This document shows, piece by piece, positions 37,747 through 46,714 of a stretch of DNA of 64,000 nt. The stretch is from Bacteroidaceae bacterium (GTDB lineage Bacteria; Bacteroidota; Bacteroidia; Bacteroidales; Bacteroidaceae). How positions within the stretch are numbered: position 1 is the first letter of the stretch; each line of letters begins with the position of its first letter. The position numbers and the translations under genes were made by a program. The stretch is from positions 28,145-92,144 of the forward strand of contig JAFZVY010000090.1 in assembly GCA_017617575.1 (NCBI GenBank), read 5' to 3'. The notes beneath the pieces were generated by a model. It was not told the DNA's origin, did not search any database, and saw only the letters and a list, made by a program, of their open reading frames with translations.

Positions 37747-38483
37747 TGGCAATAAAGATACTCGTTTCACAGCCAAAACCAACAACGGAGAACTCTCCAT
37801 ATTTCGCTTTGGCTGAAAAATATGGTGTGGAAATCGTGTTCCGCCCTTTCATCAAGGTCGAGCCAATGACTCCAAAGGATTTCCGCCAACAGAAGATATC
37901 TATTCCTGGTCACACAGCTGTCGTGTTCACTTCACGTCACGCAATCGACCATTTCTTCACACTTTGTAAGGAACTTCGCGTAGTCATTCCTGACGACATG
38001 AAATACTTCAGTATTTCTGAGCAGGTGGCACTCTATATCCAGAAGTACGTACAGTACCGCAAACGCAAGAACTTCTTCTCTGAGACAGGAAAGATAGCTG
38101 ACCTCATCCCACAGATGGTGAAGCATAAGTCAGAGAAATTCTTTGTTCCACAGTCTTCAGTTCACAACGACGACCTCAAGAACATGCTTGATGAGGCTGG
38201 ACTTGACCACAACGAAGCCGTGATGTACTACACAGTAAGCAACGACTTCGGTCCAGACGAGGCATTCGACTACAACATGCTCGTGTTCTTCTCACCAGAG
38301 GGAATACACTCCCTTATGAAGAACTTCCCTGAGTTCAAGCAGGACGACATCGCCATCGCTTGTCTCGGAGCAAAGACAATCAAGGCAGCTGAGGACGCAG
38401 GACTCCGTGTTGACCTCCAGCCAACGGCAGAGCTTCGCTCCGTACCAGCAATGATTGAGGACTACATCAAGAAACATCAGTAA
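37746..38483 (+). CDS. hemD: Uroporphyrinogen-III synthase
   Basis: Cyclises hydroxymethylbilane to uroporphyrinogen III in haem synthesis. The 245-residue product has the weakly conserved two-lobe pattern: ILVSQPKPTTENSPYFAL, HTAVVFTSRHAIDHFF, VHNDDLKNMLDEAG, and LVFFSPEGIHSLMKNFPE then ACLGAKTIKAAEDAGLRVD. Coupled to the DUF4271 gene by a 1-nt overlap. Confidence 0.85.
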   Translation: MAIKILVSQPKPTTENSPYFALAEKYGVEIVFRPFIKVEPMTPKDFRQQKISIPGHTAVVFTSRHAIDHFFTLCKELRVVIPDDMKYFSISEQVALYIQKYVQYRKRKNFFSETGKIADLIPQMVKHKSEKFFVPQSSVHNDDLKNMLDEAGLDHNEAVMYYTVSNDFGPDEAFDYNMLVFFSPEGIHSLMKNFPEFKQDDIAIACLGAKTIKAAEDAGLRVDLQPTAELRSVPAMIEDYIKKHQ

Positions 38484-38489
38484 TCTTTT

Positions 38490-38595
38490 TAAAGTTTTTA
38501 AGTTTGTAGGTTTGTAAGTTTTTTTAGTTTTTGCAGATGAGATAATCGCAAGAACATAAAAACTTAAAAACTCAAGAACTCATAAACTCACAAAA
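38490..38595. repeat. AT-rich intergenic repeat with complementary AGTTTTTAAGTT and AACTTAAAAACT
   Basis: Between hemD and rnpA, AGTTTTTAAGTT (near 38492) is complementary to AACTTAAAAACT (near 38561). Tandem AACTTAAAAACTCA-like strings recur near 32650, 49690 and 51670, so this is a low-complexity intergenic family. Confidence 0.5.
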
Positions 38596-38598
38596 ATT

Positions 38599-38997
38599 AT
38601 GCGTTGTACATTTTCACAAGCTGAAAGACTCAAGAGTAAGCTTGTCATAGATAAACTTTTCGCAGGTGGAAACGGCTCTTTTGCCTCGTTTCCCCTGCGA
38701 ATTGTATATATGAGGGTGGACAAGGCTGACAGCAACAACATGGCTGACGTACCCGTTTCCATACTCATATCCGTGCCAAAGAAACGCTTTCACCACGCAG
38801 TGGACAGAAACCGTATCAAGCGACTTGTAAGGGAATCATACCGAACCCACAAGGATATTCTCTGGAATGCCCTTACCGACAAGGACTACAACCTCGCCAT
38901 AGCGTTTATCTGCATCACAGATACACTGCCAGAATACAAAAAGGTGGAGAAAGCCGTCATCAAGGCACTTAACAAGATATCGACGGAAATAAGCTAG
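38599..38997 (+). CDS. rnpA: Ribonuclease P protein component
   Basis: Protein subunit of the tRNA 5'-processing ribozyme. 132 residues with TFSQAERLKSKLVIDKLF at the N-terminus and the RNA-binding motif RNRIKRLVRESYR at about residues 74-86. A Gly/Ser-rich insertion (GGNGSFASFPL) is unremarkable. Start at ATG 38599. Followed by yidD after a 178-bp gap filled by a 9-bp tandem array. Confidence 0.94.
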   Translation: MRCTFSQAERLKSKLVIDKLFAGGNGSFASFPLRIVYMRVDKADSNNMADVPVSILISVPKKRFHHAVDRNRIKRLVRESYRTHKDILWNALTDKDYNLAIAFICITDTLPEYKKVEKAVIKALNKISTEIS

Positions 38998-39027
38998 AAG
39001 CTATAAAGAATATAGATAGCCTAAAAG

Positions 39028-39135
39028 CTAGAATATATAGAGAGGATAGAAGCCCTAGAAACTCTAGATAATATAGAAAAGCTAGAGGCTCTAGAACATC
39101 TAGAAAGCCTAGAAAAACTAGAGAGTCAAGAACTC
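39028..39135 (+). repeat. 9-bp CTAG-containing tandem array
   Basis: Twelve consecutive 9-bp units of consensus (C/A)TAGARNNN run from 39028 to 39135 between rnpA and yidD. CTAG occurs nine times between 38994 and 39121, mostly at exact multiples of 9. One frame reads as repeated Leu-Glu-X tripeptides and ends at TAA 39163, but it has no start codon and stops lie just upstream. Confidence 0.8.
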
Positions 39136-39175
39136 TCCTTAATCAAGAAAAAACTCATCACTTAAAACCATTATT

Positions 39176-39421
39176 ATGCTAAGAGCAATACTACACGGAA
39201 TCAGCACGGTTTTGAGTTGGATACTATTGATTCCAATCTATTTCTACAGGAAGTGCATATCACCATTCACACCACCATCATGTAGATTCACTCCGACGTG
39301 CTCACAATATGCCGTTGAAGCCATAAAAAAACACGGACCATTCTATGGATTATATCTCTCAATTCGCCGTATCCTTAGATGCCATCCTTGGGGAGGAGAA
39401 GGATACGACCCTGTACCTTGA
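39176..39421 (+). CDS. yidD: Membrane protein insertion efficiency factor YidD
   Basis: 81 residues with an N-terminal amphipathic helix ([20 protein letters not shown]) and the conserved block [20 protein letters not shown], ending [12 protein letters not shown]. YidD assists insertion of proteins through YidC. rnpA-yidD order is widely conserved. The last 77 nt are shared in another frame with tatD. Confidence 0.93.
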   Translation: MLRAILHGISTVLSWILLIPIYFYRKCISPFTPPSCRFTPTCSQYAVEAIKKHGPFYGLYLSIRRILRCHPWGGEGYDPVP

Positions 39422-39998
39422 TTCACATACTCACAATGACGTGTACCAAGAGGGGACGATGGCGGTCATCAACCGCTATCCAGGTGAGGTGCGCCCAGAC
39501 GATAAGTACGTCAGCGTAGGTCTGCACCCTTGGCATGTAAATGACGACTGGAAAGAACAACTGGCAAAGATACGCTCAGAGGCGTCTTTACCTTGCGTAT
39601 GTGCAATCGGCGAGTGTGGACTTGACAAGTGCTGTGAGAGCGATTACAGGCGGCAAATAGAGGCTTTCCGCGAGCAGGTACTACTGGCAGAGGAATGTGG
39701 AAAGCCAATGATAATACATTGCGTCAAGTCTTTTCAGGAGATAATGGCAATTCACAAGGAGATGAAGCCGCAGCAGAAATGGCTTATACACGGTTTCAGG
39801 GGCAAGCCAGAACTCGTGAAACAAATAATGGCCAAAGGAATGCTTGTTTCCTTCGGCCATCACTATAATGTTAATACTTTGGCTTACGTGGCTTCGAACC
39901 ATCGAAGTCTTTACCTCGAGACTGACGATTGCGGTCTTTCGATTCGCCAAATTTACGAGCAGCTCCGTCACCACCTCTCTTCTGGAAGTTTGGATTGA
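39345..39998 (+). CDS. TatD family metal-dependent hydrolase, overlapping both neighbours
   Basis: 217 residues of the TatD hydrolase/DNase family: LDSHTHND (metal-binding HxH, residues 28-30), AIGECGLDK (conserved Glu), [20 protein letters not shown] and [11 protein letters not shown] (catalytic Asp). HxH normally lies near residue 7, so about 20 N-terminal residues encoded inside yidD are extra. No later in-frame ATG keeps the HxH motif. After SIRQIYEQL the chain ends [10 protein letters not shown] without the usual final helices. The last 128 nt overlap the convergent methyltransferase gene, with the ETDD codons antisense to its tail. Confidence 0.82.
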   Translation: MDYISQFAVSLDAILGEEKDTTLYLDSHTHNDVYQEGTMAVINRYPGEVRPDDKYVSVGLHPWHVNDDWKEQLAKIRSEASLPCVCAIGECGLDKCCESDYRRQIEAFREQVLLAEECGKPMIIHCVKSFQEIMAIHKEMKPQQKWLIHGFRGKPELVKQIMAKGMLVSFGHHYNVNTLAYVASNHRSLYLETDDCGLSIRQIYEQLRHHLSSGSLD

Positions 39999-41499
39999 AG
40001 CTCTTGCGCTCGCTCTTTGATTCTCTGTCCTTCTGTCTGTCCTCACGGTTGTAGCCTCTGTCGCTCCACTTACCGAGATGACGACTGATGATTTCCTCCT
40101 CTTCCTCGTCCTCAGCCTCGAAGAAACGCTTACGGCTCTCGAAGCGGTCAGAACGGCTCTCGTCCTTTGACCTGCGCTGGTTCTCACGCTCCTCTTCCTT
40201 CCTTCTGCGCTCATCCTTGTAAGGCTTAGACTTGAAGTAGTGTTCCTCACGACTTCTGCGCTCATCCTCCTCGGAATCCTCATCGTGTTTCTTGTGAGGC
40301 TTGAACTTGAGGTTACGCTTACGGTCTTCCTCTGTCTTTATGTCGAGGCCTTCCTCGCGACGCTCCTTGAGCTTACCGTCGAAGACCTGATACTTTCTGA
40401 ACTCACACTCAAGTGAACCGTTGAAGAGGGCAAAGCGAGTAGATGGGCGGAAGCCAATCTTGTCGAAGCACTCCTGACGGTAAGTGATAATCCATGCATC
40501 ATTACCTACGAAGTTCTGTTTGAGACGCTGACCGATAGTCTCGTAGAGACCAAGGATATCGTCAGTAGTGATACGCTCACCATAAGGTGGGTTGGTAATC
40601 ATGAGAGCCTTCTCACGTGGAGCCTCAAACTCATAGAAGTCTCTCTGCTCAATATCCACAACCTTATTGACACCAGCATTGCGAGCATTCTCAATGGCAA
40701 TGCCAACAGCCTGACGGTTGATGTCGAAACCATAAATCTTATGGTCGAAGTCACGCTCCTTGCTATCGTCATTGTAGATATTGTCGAACATATCCTCGTC
40801 AAAGTCCTTCCACTTCTCAAATGCATACTCCTTACGGAACACACCAGGATAGATGTTCATGGCGATGAGGGCAGCCTCAATGAGGATAGTACCCGAACCA
40901 CAGAATGGGTCGATGAGGTCGCACTCTCCCTGCCATCCAGTGAGCATGATAAGACCAGCGGCAAGTACCTCGTTGATAGGGGCAGCCACTGTGTTAGTCT
41001 TATATCCACGAATGTGGAGGCTCTCACCACTTGAGTCGAGTGAGATAGTCACATCATCCTCAGCGATGTGAACATTGATACGTATATCTGGATTTGTGAT
41101 TGCTACATTAGGGCGGTCACCCGTCTTCTCCCTCCAGTAGTCAGCAATGGCATCCTTCACGCGGTATGCCACGAACTTAGAGTGACGGAACTTCTCAGAG
41201 AACACGACAGAGTCAATGAGGAAAGTGTTGTTACAATCCATGACTGCTGACCAATCCATCTTCTTCACTACCTCATACACCTCATCGGCGTCTGTAGCCT
41301 TGAACTCCTTGATTGGCTTGAGAATCTTAACGGCTGTACGGAGGCAGAAGTTTGCCTTGTAGAGCATCTCCTTATCGCCTGTGAAACTAACCATTCGACG
41401 ACCAATCTCGATGTTGTTTGCACCGAGTTCAGTGAGTTCCTTTGCAAGAACTTCTTCGAGTCCCTGAAATGTCTTTGCTATTATTTTGAATTCTTCCAT
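39871..41499 (-). CDS. RlmL-type THUMP-domain rRNA methyltransferase with long charged tail
   Basis: 542 residues. The N-terminal THUMP domain (about 1-160) precedes a class I methyltransferase (160-385) with DLIDPFCGSGTILIEAA (SAM loop), KIYGFDINRQAVGIA and catalytic MITNPPYGERI. This is the family of 23S rRNA guanine-N2 methyltransferases (RlmL N-terminal half, also called YpsC-like). Residues 385-542 are an extra low-complexity tail rich in Arg, Lys, Glu and Asp (DERRRKEEERENQRR and similar), probably disordered and RNA-binding. The tail end overlaps tatD on the other strand. Third gene of tdk-cysE-rlmL (9-bp gap from cysE). Confidence 0.88.
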   Translation of the reverse strand: MEEFKIIAKTFQGLEEVLAKELTELGANNIEIGRRMVSFTGDKEMLYKANFCLRTAVKILKPIKEFKATDADEVYEVVKKMDWSAVMDCNNTFLIDSVVFSEKFRHSKFVAYRVKDAIADYWREKTGDRPNVAITNPDIRINVHIAEDDVTISLDSSGESLHIRGYKTNTVAAPINEVLAAGLIMLTGWQGECDLIDPFCGSGTILIEAALIAMNIYPGVFRKEYAFEKWKDFDEDMFDNIYNDDSKERDFDHKIYGFDINRQAVGIAIENARNAGVNKVVDIEQRDFYEFEAPREKALMITNPPYGERITTDDILGLYETIGQRLKQNFVGNDAWIITYRQECFDKIGFRPSTRFALFNGSLECEFRKYQVFDGKLKERREEGLDIKTEEDRKRNLKFKPHKKHDEDSEEDERRSREEHYFKSKPYKDERRRKEEERENQRRSKDESRSDRFESRKRFFEAEDEEEEEIISRHLGKWSDRGYNREDRQKDRESKSERKSFNPNFQKRGGDGAARKFGESKDRNRQSRGKDFDGSKPRKPKY

Positions 41500-41508
41500 A
41501 TTAAGAAA

Positions 41509-42405
41509 TTATCTCTTCTGACTTATAAATGTTCCAGCTGGCACGTCCTGGGTTACCCAGATGTTGCCACCTATCGTTGCGCCCTTGCCTATGGTTATGC
41601 GACCAAGGATGGAAGCATTAGAATAGACAATGACATCGTCCTCAAGTATTGGGTGACGTGGTATGCCCTTGATTGGGTTGCCATTCTCATCACATGGGAA
41701 GCTTTTGGCACCAAGCGTAACTCCCTGATACAGCTTGACGTTATCTCCTATTATCGTTGTCTCACCTATCACCACGCCTGTACCGTGGTCTATGGTGAAG
41801 TATTTGCCTATCGTAGCACCTGGGTGAATGTCGATACCCGTCTCTGAGTGAGCCATCTCCGTAAGCATACGCGGAATGAGAGGCACTTCGAGAAGGAGCA
41901 ACTCATGCGCAATGCGATAGTTCATGAGAGTCTTTATAACAGGGTAGCAACTCACTATCTCACCGTAAGTCTTGGCAGCAGGGTCACCATTGTACGCAGC
42001 AATGACATCAGTGGCAAGCACCTTCCTTATCTCCGGCAACTTACTGACGAACTTCTCTGCCTTTTCCTGTGCAAGCTTCCTGTTCTCCTTGAACCTCTCA
42101 GCCTCGGAACTCTCATCGTCAGTCTCGGCAAACGAAAGACCAGCCTGAATCTGTTGCACAAGAAGACAATACAGATGCTCCACGTTGACACCAATGTGAT
42201 ATTGTAGAGTATCTATATTAACGGATGAGTTACCATAGAAACCAGGGAAGAGTATAGCCCTCGCCAAGTCAACTATTTCGGCAAGCACCGTTCCCGAAGG
42301 AAGCGGAGTGCCCTCTGTATTGCGATGGAACAGTTCCTTGTAAGCCTTTACGTCAGAAAGTTCCTCAACAGCCTGAGTCAGTATCTGAGCAGTTGCATTG
42401 TTCAT
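41509..42405 (-). CDS. cysE: Serine O-acetyltransferase
   Basis: Acetylates serine for cysteine synthesis. 298 residues: a helical N-terminal domain then a left-handed beta-helix with hexapeptide repeats ([59 protein letters not shown]). The catalytic Asp-His pair is in TIDHGTGV. Start at ATG 42405 ([16 protein letters not shown]), overlapping the tdk end by 41 nt; an upstream in-frame start would add 20 unconvincing residues. It resembles the longer EpsC/SrpH-type enzymes. Confidence 0.9.
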   Translation of the reverse strand: MNNATAQILTQAVEELSDVKAYKELFHRNTEGTPLPSGTVLAEIVDLARAILFPGFYGNSSVNIDTLQYHIGVNVEHLYCLLVQQIQAGLSFAETDDESSEAERFKENRKLAQEKAEKFVSKLPEIRKVLATDVIAAYNGDPAAKTYGEIVSCYPVIKTLMNYRIAHELLLLEVPLIPRMLTEMAHSETGIDIHPGATIGKYFTIDHGTGVVIGETTIIGDNVKLYQGVTLGAKSFPCDENGNPIKGIPRHPILEDDVIVYSNASILGRITIGKGATIGGNIWVTQDVPAGTFISQKR

Positions 42406-42961
42406 AACATTCACGACATAATGGTTCGTACTCTTTTGTCTCTCCCAGCATAAACTGCCTGTCACCCTCTACAATTCGGTGACTCACGTAGGCAAGTGCA
42501 CCACACTTTACACAGATGGCGTGTACCTTTATCACCTCGTCGGCTATGCATAGGAGGTTAGGCATAGGACCGAATGGCTTACCCATGTAATCCATGTCGA
42601 GACCAGCCACAATAACCCTGACACCGCGGTTTGCAAGCTCGTTGCAAACAGATACTATACCTTCGTCAAAGAACTGAGCCTCATCAATGCCCACCACATC
42701 AGAGTTAGAACCCAGCAAGAGGATGCTTGCCGAGTTGTCAACTGGTGTGGAATGTATAGATTGACCCTCATGAGTGACGACGTCATCGTCAGAATAGCGC
42801 GTGTCCAGTGCAGGCTTGAATATCTCAACCTGCTGATGGGCAAACTGTGCTCTCTTGAGTCGTCTGATGAGTTCTTCAGTCTTGCCAGAAAACATGGAAC
42901 CACATATTACTTCCACACGTCCCCTTGGCATCATTTCTCCGTTTTTATATGATATAGTCAC
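42365..42961 (-). CDS. tdk: Thymidine kinase (TK1 type)
   Basis: Phosphorylates thymidine in the salvage pathway. 198 residues with Walker [19 protein letters not shown], Walker B-like [13 protein letters not shown], the lasso region [15 protein letters not shown] and four zinc cysteines (ICVKC and LCRECY). Start at 42961, with internal Met 10 or 11 possible. First gene of the tdk-cysE-rlmL unit. Confidence 0.95.
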   Translation of the reverse strand: MTISYKNGEMMPRGRVEVICGSMFSGKTEELIRRLKRAQFAHQQVEIFKPALDTRYSDDDVVTHEGQSIHSTPVDNSASILLLGSNSDVVGIDEAQFFDEGIVSVCNELANRGVRVIVAGLDMDYMGKPFGPMPNLLCIADEVIKVHAICVKCGALAYVSHRIVEGDRQFMLGETKEYEPLCRECYEQCNCSDTDSGC

Positions 42962-43071
42962 GCTTGTTTTTAATATATTGTCAGATTGCTATTTTCTTGT
43001 ACTTTTCGATTCTGACATTCGCTATTTCGTTGTTTATAACTATGCAAAGTCACAAAATCTGTTGCAAAGAT

Positions 43072-43173
43072 ATGAAAAATGAAGAATGAAGAATGAAGAA
43101 TAAAGAATTTATTTTACTTTTGCATACAAATTTGATATTTTAGAAATGAAGAATGAAGAATGGGGAATAAAGA
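43072..43173 (+). repeat. Two 7-bp tandem arrays (ATGAAGA) upstream of purD
   Basis: Units of 7 bp (ATGAAGA and variants) run five times at 43072-43106 and four times at 43146-43173. Between them TACTTTTG (43115-43122) matches a -7 box for purD; no -33 is seen. Slippage of the arrays could change promoter-to-gene spacing. Confidence 0.6.
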
Positions 43174-43239
43174 TTACACATTCTTCAGGACATATTCTGA
43201 TGACTCGAAACTTAATCATTCATAACATAAAAAAACAAA

Positions 43240-44532
43240 ATGAAACTACTTTTGCTCGGAAGCGGCGGTCGTGAACACGCCTTGGCTTGGAAAATCAGTC
43301 AGAGTCCTAAGATTGAGAAACTATTCATCGCACCAGGTAACGCTGGTACGCGTGAAGTGGGTGAAAACGTGAACCTGAAAGCCGATGATTTTGAGGGTAT
43401 CAAGAAGTTTGTGCTCGCCAATGGCATCGACATGGTTGTCGTAGGACCTGAAGACCCACTGGTCAAGGGAGTGTATGACTTCTTCAAGAACGACCCTGAG
43501 ATTGCCAAGATACCAGTCATAGGCCCATCTAAGCAGGGTGCAGTACTCGAAGGCTCAAAGGACTTTGCCAAGGAGTTTATGATTCGTCACAACATCCCAA
43601 CTGCTGCCTACCGTTCATTCAATGGCACAAACATCGAGGAAGGACTCAAGTTCCTTGAGACACTCAAGGCACCTTACGTACTCAAGGCAGACGGTCTCTG
43701 TGCAGGTAAGGGCGTACTTATCGTACCAACGCTTGAGGAGGCAAAGAAGGAATTCAAGGAGATGCTTGGCGGTATGTTCGGCAATGCAAGTGCAACAGTA
43801 GTTATCGAGGAGTTCCTCTCAGGTATCGAGTGCTCTGTATTCGTACTTACAGACGGCAAGAACTACAAGATTCTCCCAGAGGCAAAGGACTACAAACGCA
43901 TTGGCGAGGGCGACACAGGCCTAAATACAGGAGGTATGGGTTCAGTTTCACCAGTACCATTTGCTGATGCAGAATGGATGAAGAAGGTGGAGGAGCGCAT
44001 CATCCGTCCAACGGTAGAAGGACTCGCAAAGGACAATATCGACTACAAGGGCTTCATCTTCTTCGGACTCATCAAGGTTGACAAGGACTACAGCTGTGCC
44101 AAGGCTGGCGACCCAATGGTCATCGAGTACAACGTGCGCATGGGTGACCCAGAGACAGAATCAGTCATGCTCCGTCTTGAGTCAGACATCGTTGACCTCT
44201 TTGAAGGAGTGGCAGAGGGTAACCTTGACACAAAAACCATAAAGTTCGACCCACGCAACGTGGTATGTGTGATGATGGTAAGTGGAGGCTATCCTGAGGC
44301 TTACGACAAGGGTTTCGAGATAACAGGCATCGAGAACGTGGAAGGTTCAGTAGTGTTCCACGCAGGAACAGCCCTCAAGGACGGCAAGGTAGTCACAGCA
44401 GGAGGACGTGTGATAGCAGTAAGTTCATACGGCTCAAGCAAGGACGAGGCACTCACAAAGTCATTCACAGAGGCAGCCAAGATTCAGTTTGAGAAGAAAT
44501 ACTTCCGTCGTGACATCGGTAAGGACTTGTAA
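43240..44532 (+). CDS. purD: Phosphoribosylamine-glycine ligase
   Basis: ATP-grasp enzyme joining glycine to phosphoribosylamine, second step of purine synthesis. 430 residues: [91 protein letters not shown] then GSVSP, and [16 protein letters not shown]. Monocistronic, with a strong terminator 24 nt after the stop. Confidence 0.96.
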   Translation: MKLLLLGSGGREHALAWKISQSPKIEKLFIAPGNAGTREVGENVNLKADDFEGIKKFVLANGIDMVVVGPEDPLVKGVYDFFKNDPEIAKIPVIGPSKQGAVLEGSKDFAKEFMIRHNIPTAAYRSFNGTNIEEGLKFLETLKAPYVLKADGLCAGKGVLIVPTLEEAKKEFKEMLGGMFGNASATVVIEEFLSGIECSVFVLTDGKNYKILPEAKDYKRIGEGDTGLNTGGMGSVSPVPFADAEWMKKVEERIIRPTVEGLAKDNIDYKGFIFFGLIKVDKDYSCAKAGDPMVIEYNVRMGDPETESVMLRLESDIVDLFEGVAEGNLDTKTIKFDPRNVVCVMMVSGGYPEAYDKGFEITGIENVEGSVVFHAGTALKDGKVVTAGGRVIAVSSYGSSKDEALTKSFTEAAKIQFEKKYFRRDIGKDL

Positions 44533-44556
44533 TCACATACGATATACAACATAAGA

Positions 44557-44599
44557 AAAGGACAAGTGCGTTGTTTTTGCGTACTTGTCCTTTCTTTTT
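44557..44599 (+). terminator. Rho-independent terminator of purD
   Basis: A 14-bp stem (44557-44570 with 44580-44593, one G-U) and a 9-nt loop are followed by CTTTTT. It abuts dispersed repeat copy C. Confidence 0.85.
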
Positions 44600-44711
44600 G
44601 TTACCTCATGACCCACCCTCAACCCTTCGCTAATGTTTCGTGAACCCTCCGTAATTTTCAGATGAAAACTGAAATGACAAAAAGAAAGCACGATACGAAG
44701 ACAATGGTTGC
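44594..44711 (-). repeat. Dispersed repeat family 1, copy C
   Basis: In the minus orientation it runs from TTGTCTTCGTATCGTGCTTT to GGTAACAAAAAG and aligns along its length with copy B (25268-25384). The core CATTAGCGAAGG is also in copy A. The rest of the gap to nadB (44712-44873) holds no gene. Confidence 0.8.
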
Positions 44712-44873
44712 ATAATGATTTTTCATTCTTTGGCAAAAAAAGTAGGAGAAAAGAGCAACGGAGCGATGGCGTAATTGTCACTTGGCTCTGTGTAGTTATC
44801 GCATTTGGGAGCATGGGGACTTAGGTTTTTGCAAAAAATAAAGCTTTTATTTTCACGTTTCGCACATTATACT

Positions 44874-44955
44874 TAATTTTGCAGATTATATTAGAATAAG
44901 TTAAGTTTCGGCATGTGTTCACTTATGCTTTTTCTGTTAGAATGGTGAACATGCC
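44874..44955 (+). promoter_or_regulatory. nadB -7 box and leader hairpin
   Basis: TAATTTTG (44874-44881) matches TAnnTTTG. The predicted leader contains GGCATG-TG-TTCAC (44910-44922), complementary to GTGAACATGCC (44945-44955): 11 bp with a 2-nt bulge and a 22-nt loop, ending 21 nt before the ATG. It could be an operator or an RNA element. Confidence 0.5.
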
Positions 44956-44976
44956 TTGAAAACTAAAAGCAGTATA

Positions 44977-46569
44977 ATGACAAGAAAATTCGACTTTCTC
45001 ATCATCGGTTCAGGAGTAGCCGGTATGAGTTACGCACTCAAGGTGGCAAACGCAAAGAAGGGCAAGATTGCCATTGTTTGCAAGACCACACTTGAAGAGG
45101 CTAACACAGCCAAGGCACAAGGAGGTATATCTTCCGTTACCAACCTATTGGTTGATAATTTCGAAAAGCATATTGAGGACACTATGATTGCTGGTGACTG
45201 GATTAGTGACCGTGCTGCCGTAGAGCAGGTGGTACGCCGTGCACCAGAAGGCATCAAGGACCTTGTGAAGTGGGGCGTCAACTTCGACAAGAAGGAAGAC
45301 GGCACTTTCGACCTTCATCGTGAGGGCGGTCACTCTGAGTTCCGCATCCTTCACCATGCCGACGACACTGGTGCTGAGATTCAGCGCGGACTCATGGAGG
45401 CTGTTCGCAACAATCCTGACATCGAGATTCTTGAGAACCACTTTGCAGTGGAAATAATCACTCAGCATCACCTCGGAATACGTGTTACTCGTCGTACTCC
45501 TGACATCGAGTGCTACGGAGCGTACATCCTTAACCCTGAGACAGGAAAGGTGGACACTTACCTCTCAAAGGTAACGCTTATGGCAACTGGTGGTACTGGT
45601 GCCATCTATCAGACAACATCCAACCCAAGCATCGCCACAGGTGACGGTATAGCCATGGTTTATCGTGCCAAGGGTAAGGTGAAGGACATGGAGTTTGTAC
45701 AGTTCCACCCAACGGTATTGTTCAATCCAAAGGAGACTCACCCTGCCTATCTCATAACAGAGGCCATGCGTGGTTACGGAGGTATTCTCCGTCTGCCTAA
45801 TGGTGAGGAGTTCATGCAGAAATATGATGAGCGTCTCAGTCTTGCTCCTCGTGACATCGTGGCTCGTGCCATCGACAACGAGATGAAGATTCATGCCCTT
45901 GACCATGTGTGCCTTGACGTCACACACAAGGATGCAGAGGAGACTAAGAAGCACTTCCCTAATATATATGCAAAGTGTCTTTCCATCGGCATAGACATCA
46001 CAAAGCAGTATATTCCTGTAGCTCCTTCTGCACATTACATGTGCGGAGGTATTCAGGTTGACCTCGACGGCCAGAGTTCTATCAAGCGTCTCTATGCCGT
46101 GGGTGAGTGTTCATGCACAGGTCTCCACGGAGGAAACCGTCTTGCAAGTAACTCCCTCATTGAGGCTGTCGTATATGCAGATGCAGCAGCAAAGCACTCA
46201 CTTGAGGTTATTGACAACTATGACTTCAACGAGAACATACCTGAGTGGAACGACGAGGGCACAATGACCAATGAGGAGAAGGTGCTCATAGCACAGGATG
46301 CCAAGGAAGTGGGACAGATTATGTCAACATACGTAGGTATCGTGCGTTCAGACCTCAGGCTTCATCGTGCATGGGAGCGTCTCGACCTTCTCTATGAGGA
46401 GACGGAGCATCTCTTCAAGCGTGTCAAGCCTACAAAGGACATCTGTGAGCTTCGCAACATGATTAACGTGGGTTATCTCATCACTCGTCAAGCTCTTGAG
46501 CGTAAGGAAAGCCGTGGTCTTCACTATACCGTTGACTACGAAAAGCACGCGCTGGATAAGAAGAAATAG
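44977..46569 (+). CDS. nadB: L-aspartate oxidase
   Basis: FAD enzyme that oxidises aspartate to iminoaspartate, first step of de novo NAD synthesis. 530 residues: FDFLIIGSGVAGMSYALKVA (dinucleotide binding), TTLEEANTAKAQGGISSVTN, FHPTVLFNP, EAMRGYGGILRLPNGEEFM, PVAPSAHYMCGGIQVD and GGNRLASNSLIEAVVYA. Start at ATG 44977; the TTG at 44956 would sit right after the leader hairpin. nadA and nadC are not in the window. Confidence 0.94.
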   Translation: MTRKFDFLIIGSGVAGMSYALKVANAKKGKIAIVCKTTLEEANTAKAQGGISSVTNLLVDNFEKHIEDTMIAGDWISDRAAVEQVVRRAPEGIKDLVKWGVNFDKKEDGTFDLHREGGHSEFRILHHADDTGAEIQRGLMEAVRNNPDIEILENHFAVEIITQHHLGIRVTRRTPDIECYGAYILNPETGKVDTYLSKVTLMATGGTGAIYQTTSNPSIATGDGIAMVYRAKGKVKDMEFVQFHPTVLFNPKETHPAYLITEAMRGYGGILRLPNGEEFMQKYDERLSLAPRDIVARAIDNEMKIHALDHVCLDVTHKDAEETKKHFPNIYAKCLSIGIDITKQYIPVAPSAHYMCGGIQVDLDGQSSIKRLYAVGECSCTGLHGGNRLASNSLIEAVVYADAAAKHSLEVIDNYDFNENIPEWNDEGTMTNEEKVLIAQDAKEVGQIMSTYVGIVRSDLRLHRAWERLDLLYEETEHLFKRVKPTKDICELRNMINVGYLITRQALERKESRGLHYTVDYEKHALDKKK

Positions 46570-46573
46570 GACA

Positions 46574-46681
46574 GACCTTCCCCCAACCCCTTCCTTTCAG
46601 GACGGGGAGTAGATACTCCATCGCTGAAGAAAGGGCAAGGGTTCACCCGTTTCCTTCTTTCGACCGTCTTTGGCCGGAGCC
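46574..46681 (+). repeat. Dispersed repeat family 2, copy 3, with second hairpin module
   Basis: GACCTTCCCCCAACCCCTTC starts 4 bp after the nadB stop and continues through CATCGCTGAAGAAAGGGC. A second module at about 46656-46679 (TTTCGACCGTCTTTGGCCGG) corresponds to the 32689-32710 hairpin with changes in both arms. Confidence 0.8.
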
Positions 46682-46714
46682 TTGTTCGAGCATGTTATTT
46701 CTATTTAACTTCAA

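Noticed and set aside
39001-39165. Leu-Glu-X repeat frame between rnpA and yidD
   Set aside because: No start codon and stops just upstream; explained by the 9-bp tandem array.
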